A stretch of 64,000 bases of DNA from the NCBI GenBank assembly GCA_963971535.1, contig OZ020598.1, positions 99,507,674 to 99,571,673 on the forward strand, in the 5' to 3' direction. Origin of the DNA: Notolepis coatsorum. Its lineage: Eukaryota; Chordata; Actinopteri; Aulopiformes; Paralepididae. The notes beneath the pieces were generated by a model. It saw only the letters and a list, made by a program, of their open reading frames with translations. It made no database searches and had not been told where the DNA came from. This document shows positions 43,122 to 52,369 of this stretch, piece after piece. The position numbers were made by a program, and so were the translations under genes. Position 1 is the stretch's first letter; the number at the start of each line of letters is the position of its first letter.

Positions 43122-43820
43122 ATACTGCCCTGTATCCCTGTTCATTGTGGGGGAGGGGGGGTGGGCCTGTCCCCCGTCCTGGGCCGGGTGGCTAGCAGGC
43201 GAGTCCTTGGTGTATACTATGTCGATGTCCCACGCCGATTTGGGCTCCATGGTTGGGAGCTCCGGTTCTCTCCCTCTCGCCTGCGGGGGCTTCAGTGAGG
43301 AGATGTCGCCGCCTGCTGGTCGGCTGGTGCATCCGCTGGCTGTGGTTGCAGCTGCGTTGATGTTGTTGTTGATGTTGTCGATGGTCGGTGTCTGTGTGAG
43401 GAGCCGTTGATTCTTCGCCTGTCGGCATGTCAAAACAGGTCCCGGGTTTTGGTGAATGTCTCCAGACAGGAGCAAATATAATAGAAACATTGATTTTCTA
43501 TCAAACTTGCCTGTCGGGGGTAGTTTCTTTCTTTCGGGATTCGCGGTCAACAGTCTGTGAATAGCTGCAGCTCTAATGGCCGGATGTTTCCTCTCCGAGC
43601 CATTCAACAGGTAAAAGTCGCAATGGGACTGTAGATTTTCGCTTTTGTTACTTTCCACCGCCACTTCCTGACGATTCTGTGCTGAATTCAGGCACACGTC
43701 TGTAATCCACAGTATGGCGATTAAGAAATGCGCAAATATTCTTTTTGATCTTCTTGTTGCTGTTTTTTGTTGTTGGTATCCATGGGAACAGCAAGAGCTG
43801 GGTATTTTGCGACCGTTCAT
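43122..43820 (-). pseudogene. LINE N-terminal module with 2A-like motif
   Basis: Probable start ATG at 43820 (MNGRKIPSS), 19 codons into a longer frame whose beginning belongs to flanking LINE DNA. The N-terminal part is basic with a hydrophobic stretch ([11 protein letters not shown]), then MFLLYLLLSGDIHQNPGP: a hydrophobic run directly before a 2A-like motif. After the motif comes a Gln/Asn-rich and Pro-rich spacer that continues across the hAT into the endonuclease without a stop. If the motif works, about 128 residues would be released separately from the endonuclease-RT protein. No RNA-binding domain was recognised in the module. Confidence 0.8.
43437..43463 (-). other. 2A-like ribosome-skipping motif GDIHQNPGP
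   Basis: The core D-I-H-Q-N-P-G-P fits the 2A pattern D-(V/I)-E-x-N-P-G-P except for His in place of Glu. The preceding MFLLYLLLSG is Leu-rich, as usual for 2A. Known function of the motif: the ribosome fails to form the Gly-Pro bond and continues, giving two proteins. 2A-like motifs have been reported at the N-terminus of CR1/L2-type non-LTR elements. Confidence 0.8.
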
Positions 43821-43850
43821 GTCGAGATCCGGAAGTTGTTCTGGAGGCAC

Positions 43851-43990
43851 AGATGTAATCCTTGACCAGCCTCTCAAAGCATTTCATGACCACAGAGGTG
43901 AGTGCCACCGGTCTGTAGTCATTTAGGCCTGCTGGGGAGGAGTTTTTTGGCACAGGGATTATAGTAAACACCTTGAAGGGATTGAAGTGG
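43851..43990 (-). pseudogene. Rex1-type LINE fragment, RT fingers
   Basis: Reads [20 protein letters not shown], then [20 protein letters not shown]. This is the RT fingers block of Rex1-type LINEs. It ends abruptly where the 2A LINE begins (about 43850), suggesting that LINE inserted into it. The continuation was not found on the other side. Confidence 0.75.
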
Positions 43991-44030
43991 ACTCATCCCC
44001 TGAACAAAACTTTCTGAAACAACACCCCAG

Positions 44031-44110
44031 TTAGGACAGCCGAAACACGTCCAATCTTTCGCCGTCGACTAAAGACGCACTTCTTCAACCATTATCTGAA
44101 TAAAAATAAA
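44031..44110 (+). pseudogene. LINE C-terminal fragment
   Basis: Reads RTAETRPIFRRRLKTHFFNH then YLNKNK and a stop, resembling the C-terminus of CR1/L2-type proteins (FRRRLKTHLF-like). Very short and not connected to other pieces. Confidence 0.4.
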
Positions 44111-44161
44111 TAAAAAATCTAACCCTAACTAACCATACTGTCATGCACTTGTTCTAATAAA

Positions 44162-45627
44162 GAGATAAGATAAGATAAGATATTCCTTTATTGATCCCCT
44201 TGGGGAAATTCAGGCATCATAGCAGCATGGGGGGGAGGGGGGGAGGGGTACAGGTAGTAAAACAACACAGTATACAGGTAGTAAAAGACAACACAGGCAG
44301 TGTAAACAATTTGATCAATATGGTCAATATAATTTACTATCTGACTAGCTGAGGAATATTCACATTATTCACAGTGTCACATGAGGTGCAGTATGCAAGA
44401 GGTAGTGTTATAATTTACTATCTACTGAGTGTACATTAATCAAAGTACCAGGGTAGTCTACTTTGTCCCCCTTGGGTTCCTATAAGTCCCAGGTCAATGT
44501 CTGGTAGCAGTCGCTGTCGCTGCCCCCTGTTGTGGGGCCTGGAGGCTGCTAGTCGCTGCCCACTGTTGTGGAGCCTGATGGCCGCTGGTATGAAGGACTG
44601 TCCGAGGCGGTTAGTTGAGTGTCGGGGGGGGGATGAGTCTGTGGCTGAACGAGCTTCTCATCTTGACTAGCTCGTCGTAGAGGGGGTGGTAGGGGTTCTC
44701 CATGATGGCATCCAGCTTCCTTATCATCCCCCTCTCTCCCATCACCTCAAGTCTAGGTAGCTCGACTCCCACCACGGAGCTAGCCTTCCTCACCAGCTTG
44801 TTGAGCTTGTTGGTGTCCCTTGAGTTGATGTAGCCTCCCCAGCATGCCACAGCATAGAAGAGGATGCTGGCCACAACAGACTGGTAAAAAGACTGCAGCA
44901 GTTTGTTGCACACATTGAAGGACCTGAGTCTCCTCAGGAAGAACAGCCTGCTCTGTCCCTTCCTGTAGAGGGCCTCTGTGTTGTCCGACCAGTCCAGTTT
45001 ATTGTTCAGGTGTACCCCAAGGAACTTGTATGAGTCCACCATCTCCACATCCACCCCTCGGATGGAGATGGGAATCGGGGGGGGCCTCTTCTTGCCCCTC
45101 CGGAAGTCCACCACCAGCTCCTTGGTCTTACTGGTGTTGAGTTGGAGGTGGTTGCTGTCGCTCCACCCCACGAAGCTCTCCACCAGGGCTCTGTACTCCT
45201 CCTCATCATCGTCGGTGATGTAGCTTACGATGGAGGAGTCGTCTGAGAACTTCTGCAGGTGGCACCCGCTGGAGTTGCGGCAGAAGTCTGAGGTGTAGAG
45301 GGTGAAGAGGAAGGGTGACAGCACAGTTCCCTGGGGGGCGCCGGTGTTGCTCACCAGTACGTCAGACTGACTGTCCTTTAGTCTGACGTACTGTGGCCTC
45401 TCAGTGAGGTAGTCCTTGATCCAGGCCACCAAGCCGTGCTCCAGCTGCATCGCAGAGCTTCTCCGCTAGCAGTGACGGCTGGATGGTGTTGAAGGCGCTG
45501 GAGAAATCAAAGAACATAATCCTCACTGAGCTGCGCGGCTTCTCCAGGTGCGTGTACGCTCTGTGGAGCATGTAGATGATGGCATCCTCCACCCCGATGT
45601 TTGCCTGGTATGCAAACTGCAAACTAA
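44162..45627 (-). mobile_element. L2 (Maui-like) LINE, 5'-truncated
   Basis: The minus-strand tail is GGGGATCAATAAAGGAATAT followed by CTTAT repeats, the usual L2 tail of fish. The coding region is 44611-45625. Truncated at the 5' end inside the RT domain. Confidence 0.85.
44611..45625 (-). pseudogene. L2 LINE reverse transcriptase
   Basis: Reads MQFAYQANIGVEDAIIYMLH, IMFFDFSSAFNTIQPSLLAE (motif A), then a one-base frameshift at about 45450, and continues MQLEHGLVAWIKDYL, GAPQGTVLSPFLFTLYTSDF (motif B), CHLQKFSDDSSIVSY (motif C), LNTSKTKELVVDFRR and SYKFLGVHL. Motif C is FSDD rather than the usual F/Y-A-D-D; both catalytic Asp remain. The C-terminal part holds LLQSFYQSVVASILFYAVAC and LPRLEVMGERG. 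The frameshift and missing 5' half make it inactive. Confidence 0.85.
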
Positions 45628-45639
45628 CCTACACTGTAG

Positions 45640-45775
45640 CACTCAACACTTTGACGAACATTGTTACTCAGCTGATAGAGTTGTGCCCTTCCTGATGGCT
45701 TGTCGTACAGAACTTGTAAGTCGCTTTGGATAAAAGCGTCAGCTAAATGACTAAATGTAAATGTAAATGTAAACA
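45640..45775 (+). repeat. SINE/LINE 3' tail, GTCGCTTTGGATAAAAGCGT type
   Basis: Contains AAGTCGCTTTGGATAAAAGC, GTCAGCTAAATGAC and an AATGTA repeat tail, the conserved tail of several fish SINEs and their partner LINEs. A related TCGCTTTGGATAAAAG is at 5450. Confidence 0.65.
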
Positions 45776-45854
45776 GGGGGAATCTCCCCGACAAACTGAA
45801 GAACGGGACACGGCCCCAATGTCCCCGCAAAATTCATCGGACGAGGTTTAGATT

Positions 45855-45972
45855 AGGGATGCCCCGATCACGTTTTTTGCCACCGATACGATCACCGATC
45901 GTCTATGAGCCATATCGGCCGATACCGATATCGATCGTTTTTGGTTTTATATAAAAAATAAATAATAATAAT
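45855..45972. repeat. Left end of another hAT-like element
   Basis: Begins TAGGGATGCCCCGATCACG, like the terminus of 41773-43121, followed by CGATAC/ATCGGCC repeats. The larger hAT at 45973 is inserted in it. A right end was not securely found; CATCCCTA at 51989-51996 is a candidate, but the flanks do not match. Confidence 0.5.
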
Positions 45973-46147
45973 TAGTGCTGTCAGGCGATTAACATTTTTA
46001 ATCTAATTAATTACAGGTTTTGTAATTAATTAATCTAATTAATCGCATTTTTATCGCATATTTATATTTCATATTCATATAAATATTTAAAATTCAAGGA
46101 CATTACATTATTGTGGCAGGTGACTGATCAATTAAATACACCAAGAA

Positions 46148-46820
46148 GAATGCTTTAGAAATCAATTTTATTAAATAAATAAAATAAATAAAATGAAAAC
46201 ATACCTCTCAATAAGGTAACATTTGTTGCTGATACAGCTAACAGTTTACACTAAGCTACAGTATCCTCAAATCAGGGTCTACTGCAGGGTCTACTGCAGG
46301 ATCTAGTGCAGGGTCTACTACAGGGTCTACTGTATGCATGACATCTATTCCTCAGCTTGTTTACATTGTCTGAGTGTAAGGCTGCCCTCTTCTTTTGGAC
46401 TATGTGACCTGCAAGTGAAGAATGCTTTAGAAATCAATTCTATTAAATTGAATAAATAAATAAATAAAATGAATGAAAACATACCTCTCAATAAGGTAAC
46501 ATTTGTTGCCGATACAGCCAATAACAGTTTACACTAAGCTACAGTATCCTCAAAAATCAGGGTCTAGTGCAGGGTTTACTACAGGGTCTACTGTATGCAT
46601 GACATCTATTCCTTGAGCCAATTGCTAAGACAAACAAGCTTCAGCTTGTTTACATTGTCTGTGTGTAAGGCTGCCCTCTTCTTTTGGACTATGTGACCTG
46701 CAAGTGAAGAATGCTTTAGAAATCAATTTTATTAAATTGAATAAAATAAAATGAATGAAAACATACCTCTCAATAAGGTAACATTTGTTGCTGATACAGC
46801 CAATAACAGTTTACACTAAG
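46148..46820. repeat. Three ~280-bp tandem copies that include the transposase's last codons
   Basis: ATGCTTTAGAAATCAATT starts at about 46148, 46422 and 46708. Two of the units end with GGCTGCCCTCTTCTTTTGGA then CTATGTGACCTGCAAGTG, which is antisense to the C-terminal coding sequence SLAGHIVQKKRAAL at 49015-49060. Units also carry GGTAACATTTGTTGC and variable GGGTCTACTGCA repeats. Confidence 0.85.
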
Positions 46821-46864
46821 CTACAGTATCCTCAAAAATCAAAACAGCCCACAGCAAGCTAGTG

Positions 46865-47040
46865 TCTGGGGGCAGGTCTAGTACAGTGTCTACTACAGTG
46901 TCTGGGGGCATGACTACAGGGTCTACTACAGTGTCTGGGGGCATGACTACAGGGTCTAGTACAGTGTCTGGGGGCATGACTACAGGGTCTACTACAGTTT
47001 CTGGGGGCATGACTACAGGGTCTAGTACAGTACGACCTGG
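46865..47040. repeat. 33-bp VNTR, first block
   Basis: Same unit as 47700-48915 (CTGGGGGCATGACTACAGGG plus a TCTA(G/C)TACAGTG part). Separated from the main block by an insert at 47041-47690. Confidence 0.9.
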
Positions 47041-47690
47041 AATAGTTTAGGGAATAACAGCAATGATACTTTAATGATTATATACTGGACACACTAGGGG
47101 GGGGTTAATCCGGTCGCTTGTAAGCCGACAGGAGTAGGAGGGGGGGGGGGGGTAGAATCCGGCTGCCTCATCCGGCCAAGGGTATCCCAGGTGAACCCAC
47201 TGTAGTGCCGTTCAATGCGCCGGCGATCCTTGGACCACAGATGAAAGCAGGTGGACTCTTTGTGGGCCGGCGTCATCCGGTCCACGGAGGAGAGACGTGA
47301 AGCGACCTCGTCTTGCAGAGCGTCTCCTCACCTTGCGTCCTCTCCAGGGGGGGGGGGTTCCAACACACGGCAGTGTCGGGGGTCTTTATCCATGGAATAA
47401 TCAAAGTATACAAAGCATAATCCGTGCCTGGGAAGGCGGGCTGTCGTCGGCAGAATAATCCGGTATACAGGTCCACTCGCTCGTCGGCTCTGGGGCTCCT
47501 CGGGTGCAGCTTCACGTGGGGTCAACCACCCTGGATAAGCAGCCAGTTCTCTGCCCGAAACGATGGGGTACTGACTACGGTAGTATTCTCACCGCACGAA
47601 GCACTATATATTAACAGACTATTATTAGCTTAATAGACTACGTCCAACTCGACGATATAGTGCCAAATATGACTATTCAAATATTAATAT
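47041..47690 (-). other. Unclassified insert splitting the VNTR
   Basis: About 650 bp of different sequence. On the minus strand it ends with an ATTAAAG signal (CATTAAAGTATCATTGCTG) near 47060, like an LTR or a short retroelement. Neither clear ends nor duplications were found. C/G-tracts at 47145 and 47347. Frames there (for example 47273-47525) show no domain. Confidence 0.45.
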
Positions 47691-47699
47691 ACTGACTAC

Positions 47700-48915
47700 A
47701 GGGTCTAGTACAGTGTCTACTACAGTGTCTGGGGGCATGACTACAGGGTCTACTACAGTGTCTGGGGGCATGACTACAGGGTCTAGTACAGTGTCTGGGG
47801 GCATGACTACAGGGTCTAGTACAGTGTCTGGGGGCATGACTACAGGGTCTAGGGGCATGACTACAGGGTCTAGTACAGTGTCTACTACAGTGTCTGGGGG
47901 CATGACTACAGGGTCTAGTACAGTGTCTACTACAGTGTCTGGGGGCATGACTACAGGGTCTAGTACAGTGTCTACTACAGTGTCTGGGGGCATGACTACA
48001 TGGTCTAGTACAGTGTCTACTACAGTGTCTGGGGGCATGACTACAGGGTCTAGTACAGTGTCTGGGGGCATGACTACAGGGTCTACTACAGTGTCTACTA
48101 CAGTGTCTGGGGGCATGACTACAGGGTCTAGTACAGTGTCTGGGGGCATGACTACAGGGTCTAGTACAGTGTCTGGGGGCATGACTACAGGGTCTAGTAC
48201 AGTGTCTGGGGGCATGACTACAGGGTCTAGTACAGTGTCTGGGGGCATGACTACAGGGTCTAGTACAGTGTCTGGGGGCATGACTACAGGGTCTAGTACA
48301 GTGTCTGGGGGCATGACTACAGGGTCTACTACAGTGTCTGGGGGCATGACTACAGTGTCTACTACAGTGTCTGGGGGCATGACTACAGTGTCTACTACAG
48401 TGTCTGGGGGCATGACTACAGTGTCTACTACAGTGTCTGGGGGCATGACTACAGGGTCTAGTACAGTGTCTGGGGGCATGGTCTACTACAGTGTCTGGGG
48501 GCATGACTACAGGGTCTGGGGGCATGACTACAGGGTCTAGTACAGTGTCTGGGGGCATGGTCTACTACAGTGTCTGGGGGCATGACTACAGGGTCTACTA
48601 CAGTGTCTGGGGGCATGACTACAGGGTCTAGTACAGTGTCTGGGGGCATGGTCTACTACAGTGTCTGGGGGCATGACTACAGGGTCTGGGGGCATGACTA
48701 CAGGGTCTAGTACAGTGTCTGGGGGCATGACTACAGGGTCTAGTACAGTGTCTGGGGGCATGGTCTACTACAGTGTCTGGGGGCATGACTACAGGGTCTA
48801 CTACAGTGTCTGGGGGCATGACTACAGGGTCTACTACAGTGTCTGGGGGCATGACTACAGGGTCTACTACAGTTTCTGGGGGCATGACTACAGGGTCTAC
48901 TACAGGGTCTGGGGC
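47700..48915. repeat. 33-bp VNTR, main block
   Basis: Roughly 35 units. Core CTGGGGGCATGACTACAGGG joined to GTCTAGTACAGTGT (33 bp); some units have an extra 12-bp TCTACTACAGTG (45 bp), others lack part. Since 33 and 45 are multiples of three, frames stay open on both strands for up to 293 codons (MPPDTVLDPVV-type repeats); these are not genes. Confidence 0.95.
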
Positions 48916-48960
48916 ATGACTGCAGGGTCTAGTGCAGGGTCTACTGTATGCATGACAAAT

Positions 48961-49359
48961 CTATTCCTTGAGCCAATTGCTAAGACAAACAAGCTTGTTT
49001 ACATTGTCTGAGAGTAAGGCTGCCCTCTTCTTTTGGACTATGTGACCTGCAAGTGAAAATAGCCTCTCACATGGCACAGAGGTAGCAGGAGTAGCCAGAT
49101 ATTTGCGAGCAAGAGGAGACAGCTGTCCATAGGCTTTTGCGTGAGCTGCCCACCACTCCAGTGGACAGTCATTCATTCCGATGCTGGGCTCAGCTTTGTA
49201 GAGGTCTAATTGTCCTGACAGTACCCTGACTTCATCTGAATCAGAGTCTGAAGACAGCAGGAGGAGGGTCCTCTTCGCTGGTGGCTCGTCCTCTGTGGCT
49301 TGTGGAGCAGCTTTGTCTGCTTCTGGTCCTGGCAGCATCTCTTTAAGCCAGGTCCACAC
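48961..49359 (-). CDS. hAT transposase exon 4 (C-terminal dimerisation domain)
   Basis: Follows an acceptor CTTATTAG at 49360. Encodes VWTWLKEMLPG, an acidic Ser/Asp stretch, then LEWWAAHAKAYGQLSPLARK, YLATPATSVPCERLFSLAGH and RAALLSDNVNKLVCLSNWL, ending at TAG (48961-48963). P-A-T-S-V-P-C-E-R-x-F-S is the signature of the hAT dimerisation domain, which also contains the last acidic catalytic residue. The final ~25 codons have been copied into the downstream tandem repeats at 46148-46820. Confidence 0.85.
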   Translation of the reverse strand: MWTWLKEMLPGPEADKAAPQATEDEPPAKRTLLLLSSDSDSDEVRVLSGQLDLYKAEPSIGMNDCPLEWWAAHAKAYGQLSPLARKYLATPATSVPCERLFSLAGHIVQKKRAALLSDNVNKLVCLSNWLKE

Positions 49360-49446
49360 CTAATAAGAGGGACAATTAATTAGTTGCATAGGACTTTTCA
49401 TGACAGCCTAAGGACTTAACACTGGTCTTCTCATTCACACACACAC

Positions 49447-49689
49447 CTCATCCCTCTCGTCCTTTGGTACGCTCTTCAAGTCCTTGAATCGCGGGTCGAG
49501 GGCTTCAGCCATCTGTTGTTGAGGGTCGCTTTGCGTGCGTCCAGGTCCTTCGTGAAGCTGGCCTTGAACTTTACCATGTAGCCCGGATCCTCCTCGTTGA
49601 GGTCCATGATGCGGTTTAGGTGGCAGAGTGCGGGGAGCACCACAGAGCATGAGACGTAGGTTTCCCCTCCAAGGAGCTCAGTCACATAC
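49447..49689 (-). CDS. hAT transposase exon 3 (one-base deletion)
   Basis: Acceptor CACTGCAG just upstream of 49689, donor GTGTGTGTG after 49447. Encodes YVTELLGGETYVSCSVVLPA, LCHLNRIMDL, then a one-base frame change near 49515 into AEALDPRFKDLKSVPKDERD. A-x-x-L-D-P-R-F-K is a typical hAT block. Exon phases fit perfectly if one base is missing: exon 2 ends in phase 2, and exon 4 starts in phase 0. This is the only lesion I see in the gene. Confidence 0.8.
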
Positions 49690-49708
49690 CTGCAGTGAAA
49701 CAAGAGAG

Positions 49709-49945
49709 CGAGAGAGAAAGAGGTGAAGGTGTGTGTATGAGAGGGAGATAGGTGTGTGTATGGGGGAGAGAGGGGGGGTGAGGTGTGTGTATGGGAGAGA
49801 TAGGTGTGTGTATGGGGGAGAGAGGGGGGGGGGTGAGGTGTGTGTATGGGAGAGAGAGAGTGGGGTGTGAGGTGTGTGTATGGGGGAGAGAGAGAGAGGA
49901 GGGGGGTGTATGGGGGGAGAGAGAGAGGGAGAGACACTTACTGTA
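49709..49945. repeat. Intronic purine-rich minisatellite
   Basis: Units of GGTGTGTGTATGGGGGAGAG with variable GAGAGA runs fill intron 2 of the transposase gene. On the coding (minus) strand this makes a long pyrimidine tract up to the 3' splice site. Confidence 0.85.
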
Positions 49946-49946
49946 C

Positions 49947-50099
49947 CTGCAGGGCTCAAGTACAAGCTCCAGCTTCTTCAGTTTGTCACACTCTGTGGGG
50001 GTCAGCATGGACAGCTTGTGGTTCTGTTGGGCCAAAGTGGCAGTCACAGCCTCCTGGTTCCTCAGGTACCGTGAGATCATGGCCAGTGTCGAATTCCAC
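49947..50099 (-). CDS. hAT transposase exon 2
   Basis: Acceptor TGAATTGGAAG upstream of 50099 and donor GTACAGTAAG after 49947. Encodes WNSTLAMISRYLRNQEAVTA, a helical stretch, and LEPCR. W-x-S-T-x-x-M-x-x-R is the conserved block after the insertion domain of hAT transposases. Length 153 nt. The reading phase joins exon 1 (AG|G, Arg) and exon 3 (AG|G, Arg) without error. Confidence 0.8.
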
Positions 50100-50240
50100 C
50101 TTCCAATTCAATAAAATAACTATTAGTCCCACTGGGGGTTGTTAATGCAGCATGATGCAATTGTACAGAACACAAAGAAATAAACACACACACACACTAA
50201 ATTTACCCTAAGCATACAACAGGTAGTTAAACAGTCTCAC

Positions 50241-51211
50241 CTTGTGGATACATCTTGTATCATGGGCTCTTTTGCTTGTCCGAGGGCAGTCTGCTGCTGC
50301 TGCAGTTCTTCTGTACTGGCAGGGCTGTGCTTGAAGTGGCCTACAATCTTGCGGCACTTTGCCAGGGTGGTGTCAAGGCTTCTGTCCTCAAGGGAGACTG
50401 TGATGGTTCTTTGCAGCACGTGTGCAGCACATGGCATGTGCTGGAACGGCATATAGCGCGCTGCTGCTATCATATTACGGGCGGAATCAGTCCCAATAGA
50501 TGTGACTTTATCTTTTATATTCCACTCCTCTATTACTGTGTTGAACTGTTCAGCACACGCATCGGCGAAATGGCGGCCCACAGTTTTGGTCACCGTTAAT
50601 GCAAATGATTGCAGTTTCCACTCAGTATCGATCAAGTGCACTGTGACACCCAAATAATTATGATTGCCCACCGACGTCCAGTGATCACCCGTTAGGGCCA
50701 TTGGGCCAGCCCGTGCCAACACTTCTTCCCTCGCCTCCCTCTCTGTGTCATACATGTTGTGGATCCTTTTCATCACTGTAGCTCTCGAGGGTAGCTTGTA
50801 ATTTGGGTCAGACGACGCTATTCGAAATGACTCCGCTAAACCCTTATCTTCCACTATAGCTATTGGCCTACAATATTTTGCTATCCACTTCGCGACGCTG
50901 TTGGTTAGTTTGTCTGTGGTGGATTTACTCAACCGTTTGCCTAACGGTAATTCTCCAAGAGTGGTTTGACGAAGCGTGCGAGTTGCTCTGGAGCTAACGT
51001 TAGCTACACTGGAGCTGCTCGAACAACTTGCCTGGACATGTTTAGCGTTCATGTGATACGTTAGACTAGAGCAGCTTCGGTGATACGCAAATTCTTTTTG
51101 ACATAAGCTACATATTACAATGGTCTTGTTTACTGTCCCATCTATATTCTTTTTTAAATTGAACTTGCCGTTCATAGGTCCCAGGAGTATCGCCTCGGGT
51201 GATGCTGACAT
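50241..51211 (-). CDS. hAT transposase exon 1 (BED finger and catalytic core)
   Basis: Starts MSASPEAILLGPMNGKFNLK at 51211 and ends at a GTGAGA donor after 50241. BED finger CSLCQKEFAYHRSCSSLTYH then MNAKH (C-x2-C...H-x4-H), residues about 35-60. Then a Ser/Thr linker, ALTGDHWTSVGNHNYLGVTV (first catalytic Asp), VTSIGTDSARNMIAAARYMP (second Asp region) and HMPCAAHVLQRTI (Cys/His block of the insertion domain). The four exons total 588 codons after allowing for one missing base, about the usual length for Ac/ZBED-like hAT enzymes. The protein would cut and rejoin the element's own ends. Translation is open throughout this exon. Confidence 0.85.
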
Positions 51212-51491
51212 CTTGTTCCAGCTGAGCTAATTCCTTTGTGTGTTTGTTTTGTTTGATAGACGACGCATGTGTGAAGTGACGATCAAGTAGGCTACGGGTC
51301 ATTCAATGGGCCAAGTTTAATACGCCCAACTCAAGCGTGGATTTCAAAATAAAAGCGCACCGATTTGCCACTTGTCTAAAGTAAATATAGGTCGGCTGTA
51401 ATTAATTTTGCGTCAATTTTCATAACGCGATAATTTGCTGTGTAATTAATTAATCTAATTAACGCGATAAACTGACAGCCCTAATAATAAT

Positions 51492-52366
51492 ATATACTTA
51501 ATTTTTTATAAAATATATATATTATATAATTATACTTGTAGTTGTATTGTCTGCGAGACATCGCCACCACGCAACAAGTCAAAATGCTCGCTATCTGCAA
51601 ACAGCTCCACTGTCTGTGTGTATATTCTGCTTTGGTCAAATCACATTCAGCGTGGGGCCTGAGAGTGCTGGGGCTGACGTTCTGCAGATGGATACTATTG
51701 AGTCAGAGCGATAGTTCAACAGGGTCTGAAACGTGTTATGAAGCATGATAGCTAATTAGCCAATGTTCAGCTGCAAAAACGAACAATGTCAATTATGTTA
51801 TAAGACATTGATATCAGGAGCTATCTGTAGCTACTGCTAGCCGGCTATATGACATTAGACAATGCATCATGTATTAAAATAAAGTGAACTATTTAGTTTA
51901 CTAGATCATTTCGTTGTGATCTAACAGTGATCTAACGTGAGCTAACGTTAGCTACCTATGCTAATGGAGGTCTCATGCTGGCGCATCCCTATCATTCTTA
52001 AACTGAAATGCGCATTTGTTGATATCAGGAGCTATCAGTAGCTAGCCAGTTAGACAATGCATCATGTATTAAACTAAAGTGAATAGTTGACTGTGTAGTT
52101 TTGTTTAAACAGTAACGTTAGCTCGGTAGCTTGCTAACGTTAGCTCACGAGCGAAATAAATTATATTTTTGAAAGCTAACCTCACCTTTTAATTGCCAAA
52201 TAATAACATACACTCTTACCAGGGGTCAAAACAATGCCATTTACAGCTTTTTATATAGAAATAAAATGTATATTATGCATAATTGAGTTTGGAATTTTGG
52301 CCCGGCCCTCCAACATATTTTCAGTTGCTCATTCGGCCCCCTGGGGAAAATAATTGCCCACCCCTG
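51492..52366. other. Anonymous hAT-like flank
   Basis: Contains a repeated block GATATCAGGAGCTATC.GTAG with GACAATGCATCATGTATTAA (51808-51890 and 52018-52080) and several GCTAACGTTAGC motifs. The end at 52330-52366 reads GGGGAAAATAATTGCCCACC then CCTG, a hAT-like right terminus immediately before the L1. No coding. Confidence 0.5.
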
Positions 52367-52369
52367 CAC

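Larger units (their letters stand above)
36506..43850 (-). mobile_element. (ATCA)n-family LINE with 2A motif, one copy in pieces
   Basis: On the minus strand the order is: N-terminal 2A ORF (43820-43122), endonuclease (41772-40978), linker (39550-39456), RT (39105-37777) and 3' UTR (37009-36506). Inserts: hAT 41773-43121, PB-D 39555-40973 (with a SINE inside), PB-A remnant 39106-39451, PB-A copy 37014-37772. Joints at TTAA and the 8-bp duplication restore the frame, for example AFN|QELES and LPTFKTAL|KEHLRE. Two deletions are also present. Same family as the ORF at 12572-14959. Confidence 0.8.
45973..51483 (-). mobile_element. Near-complete hAT transposon with BED-finger transposase, 5.5 kb
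   Basis: Perfect 8-bp duplication ATAATAAT (45965-45972 and 51484-51491). Terminal repeats TAGTGCTGTCA and TAGGGCTGTCA (reverse complement of the right end), with AATTAATTAATCTAATTAA in both subterminal regions. It carries a four-exon transposase gene (51211 to 48961). About 3 kb between the gene's stop and the left end is tandem repeat plus an insert. Another fragment of the family is at 31075-32360. Confidence 0.85.

Noticed and set aside
47673..48885. Several ORFs of 63-293 codons on both strands (MPPDTVLDPVV-type and TVSGGMTTGS-type repeats)
   Set aside because: The frames are open only because the VNTR unit lengths (33 and 45 bp) are multiples of three; no start context, domain or non-repeat sequence supports a protein.
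47700..48915. CRISPR-like array
   Set aside because: Units are contiguous without unique spacers, and the context is a eukaryotic transposon.
49435..50145. SLSPPYTH-type and complementary ORFs
   Set aside because: They arise from the pyrimidine-rich intron of the transposase gene; only the parts belonging to exons 2 and 3 are real.
45855..51996. A larger hAT enclosing 45973-51483, from TAGGGATGCC to GCATCCCTA
   Set aside because: Left flank GTTTAGAT and right flank TCATTCTT do not match, and the terminal match is only about 9 bases.
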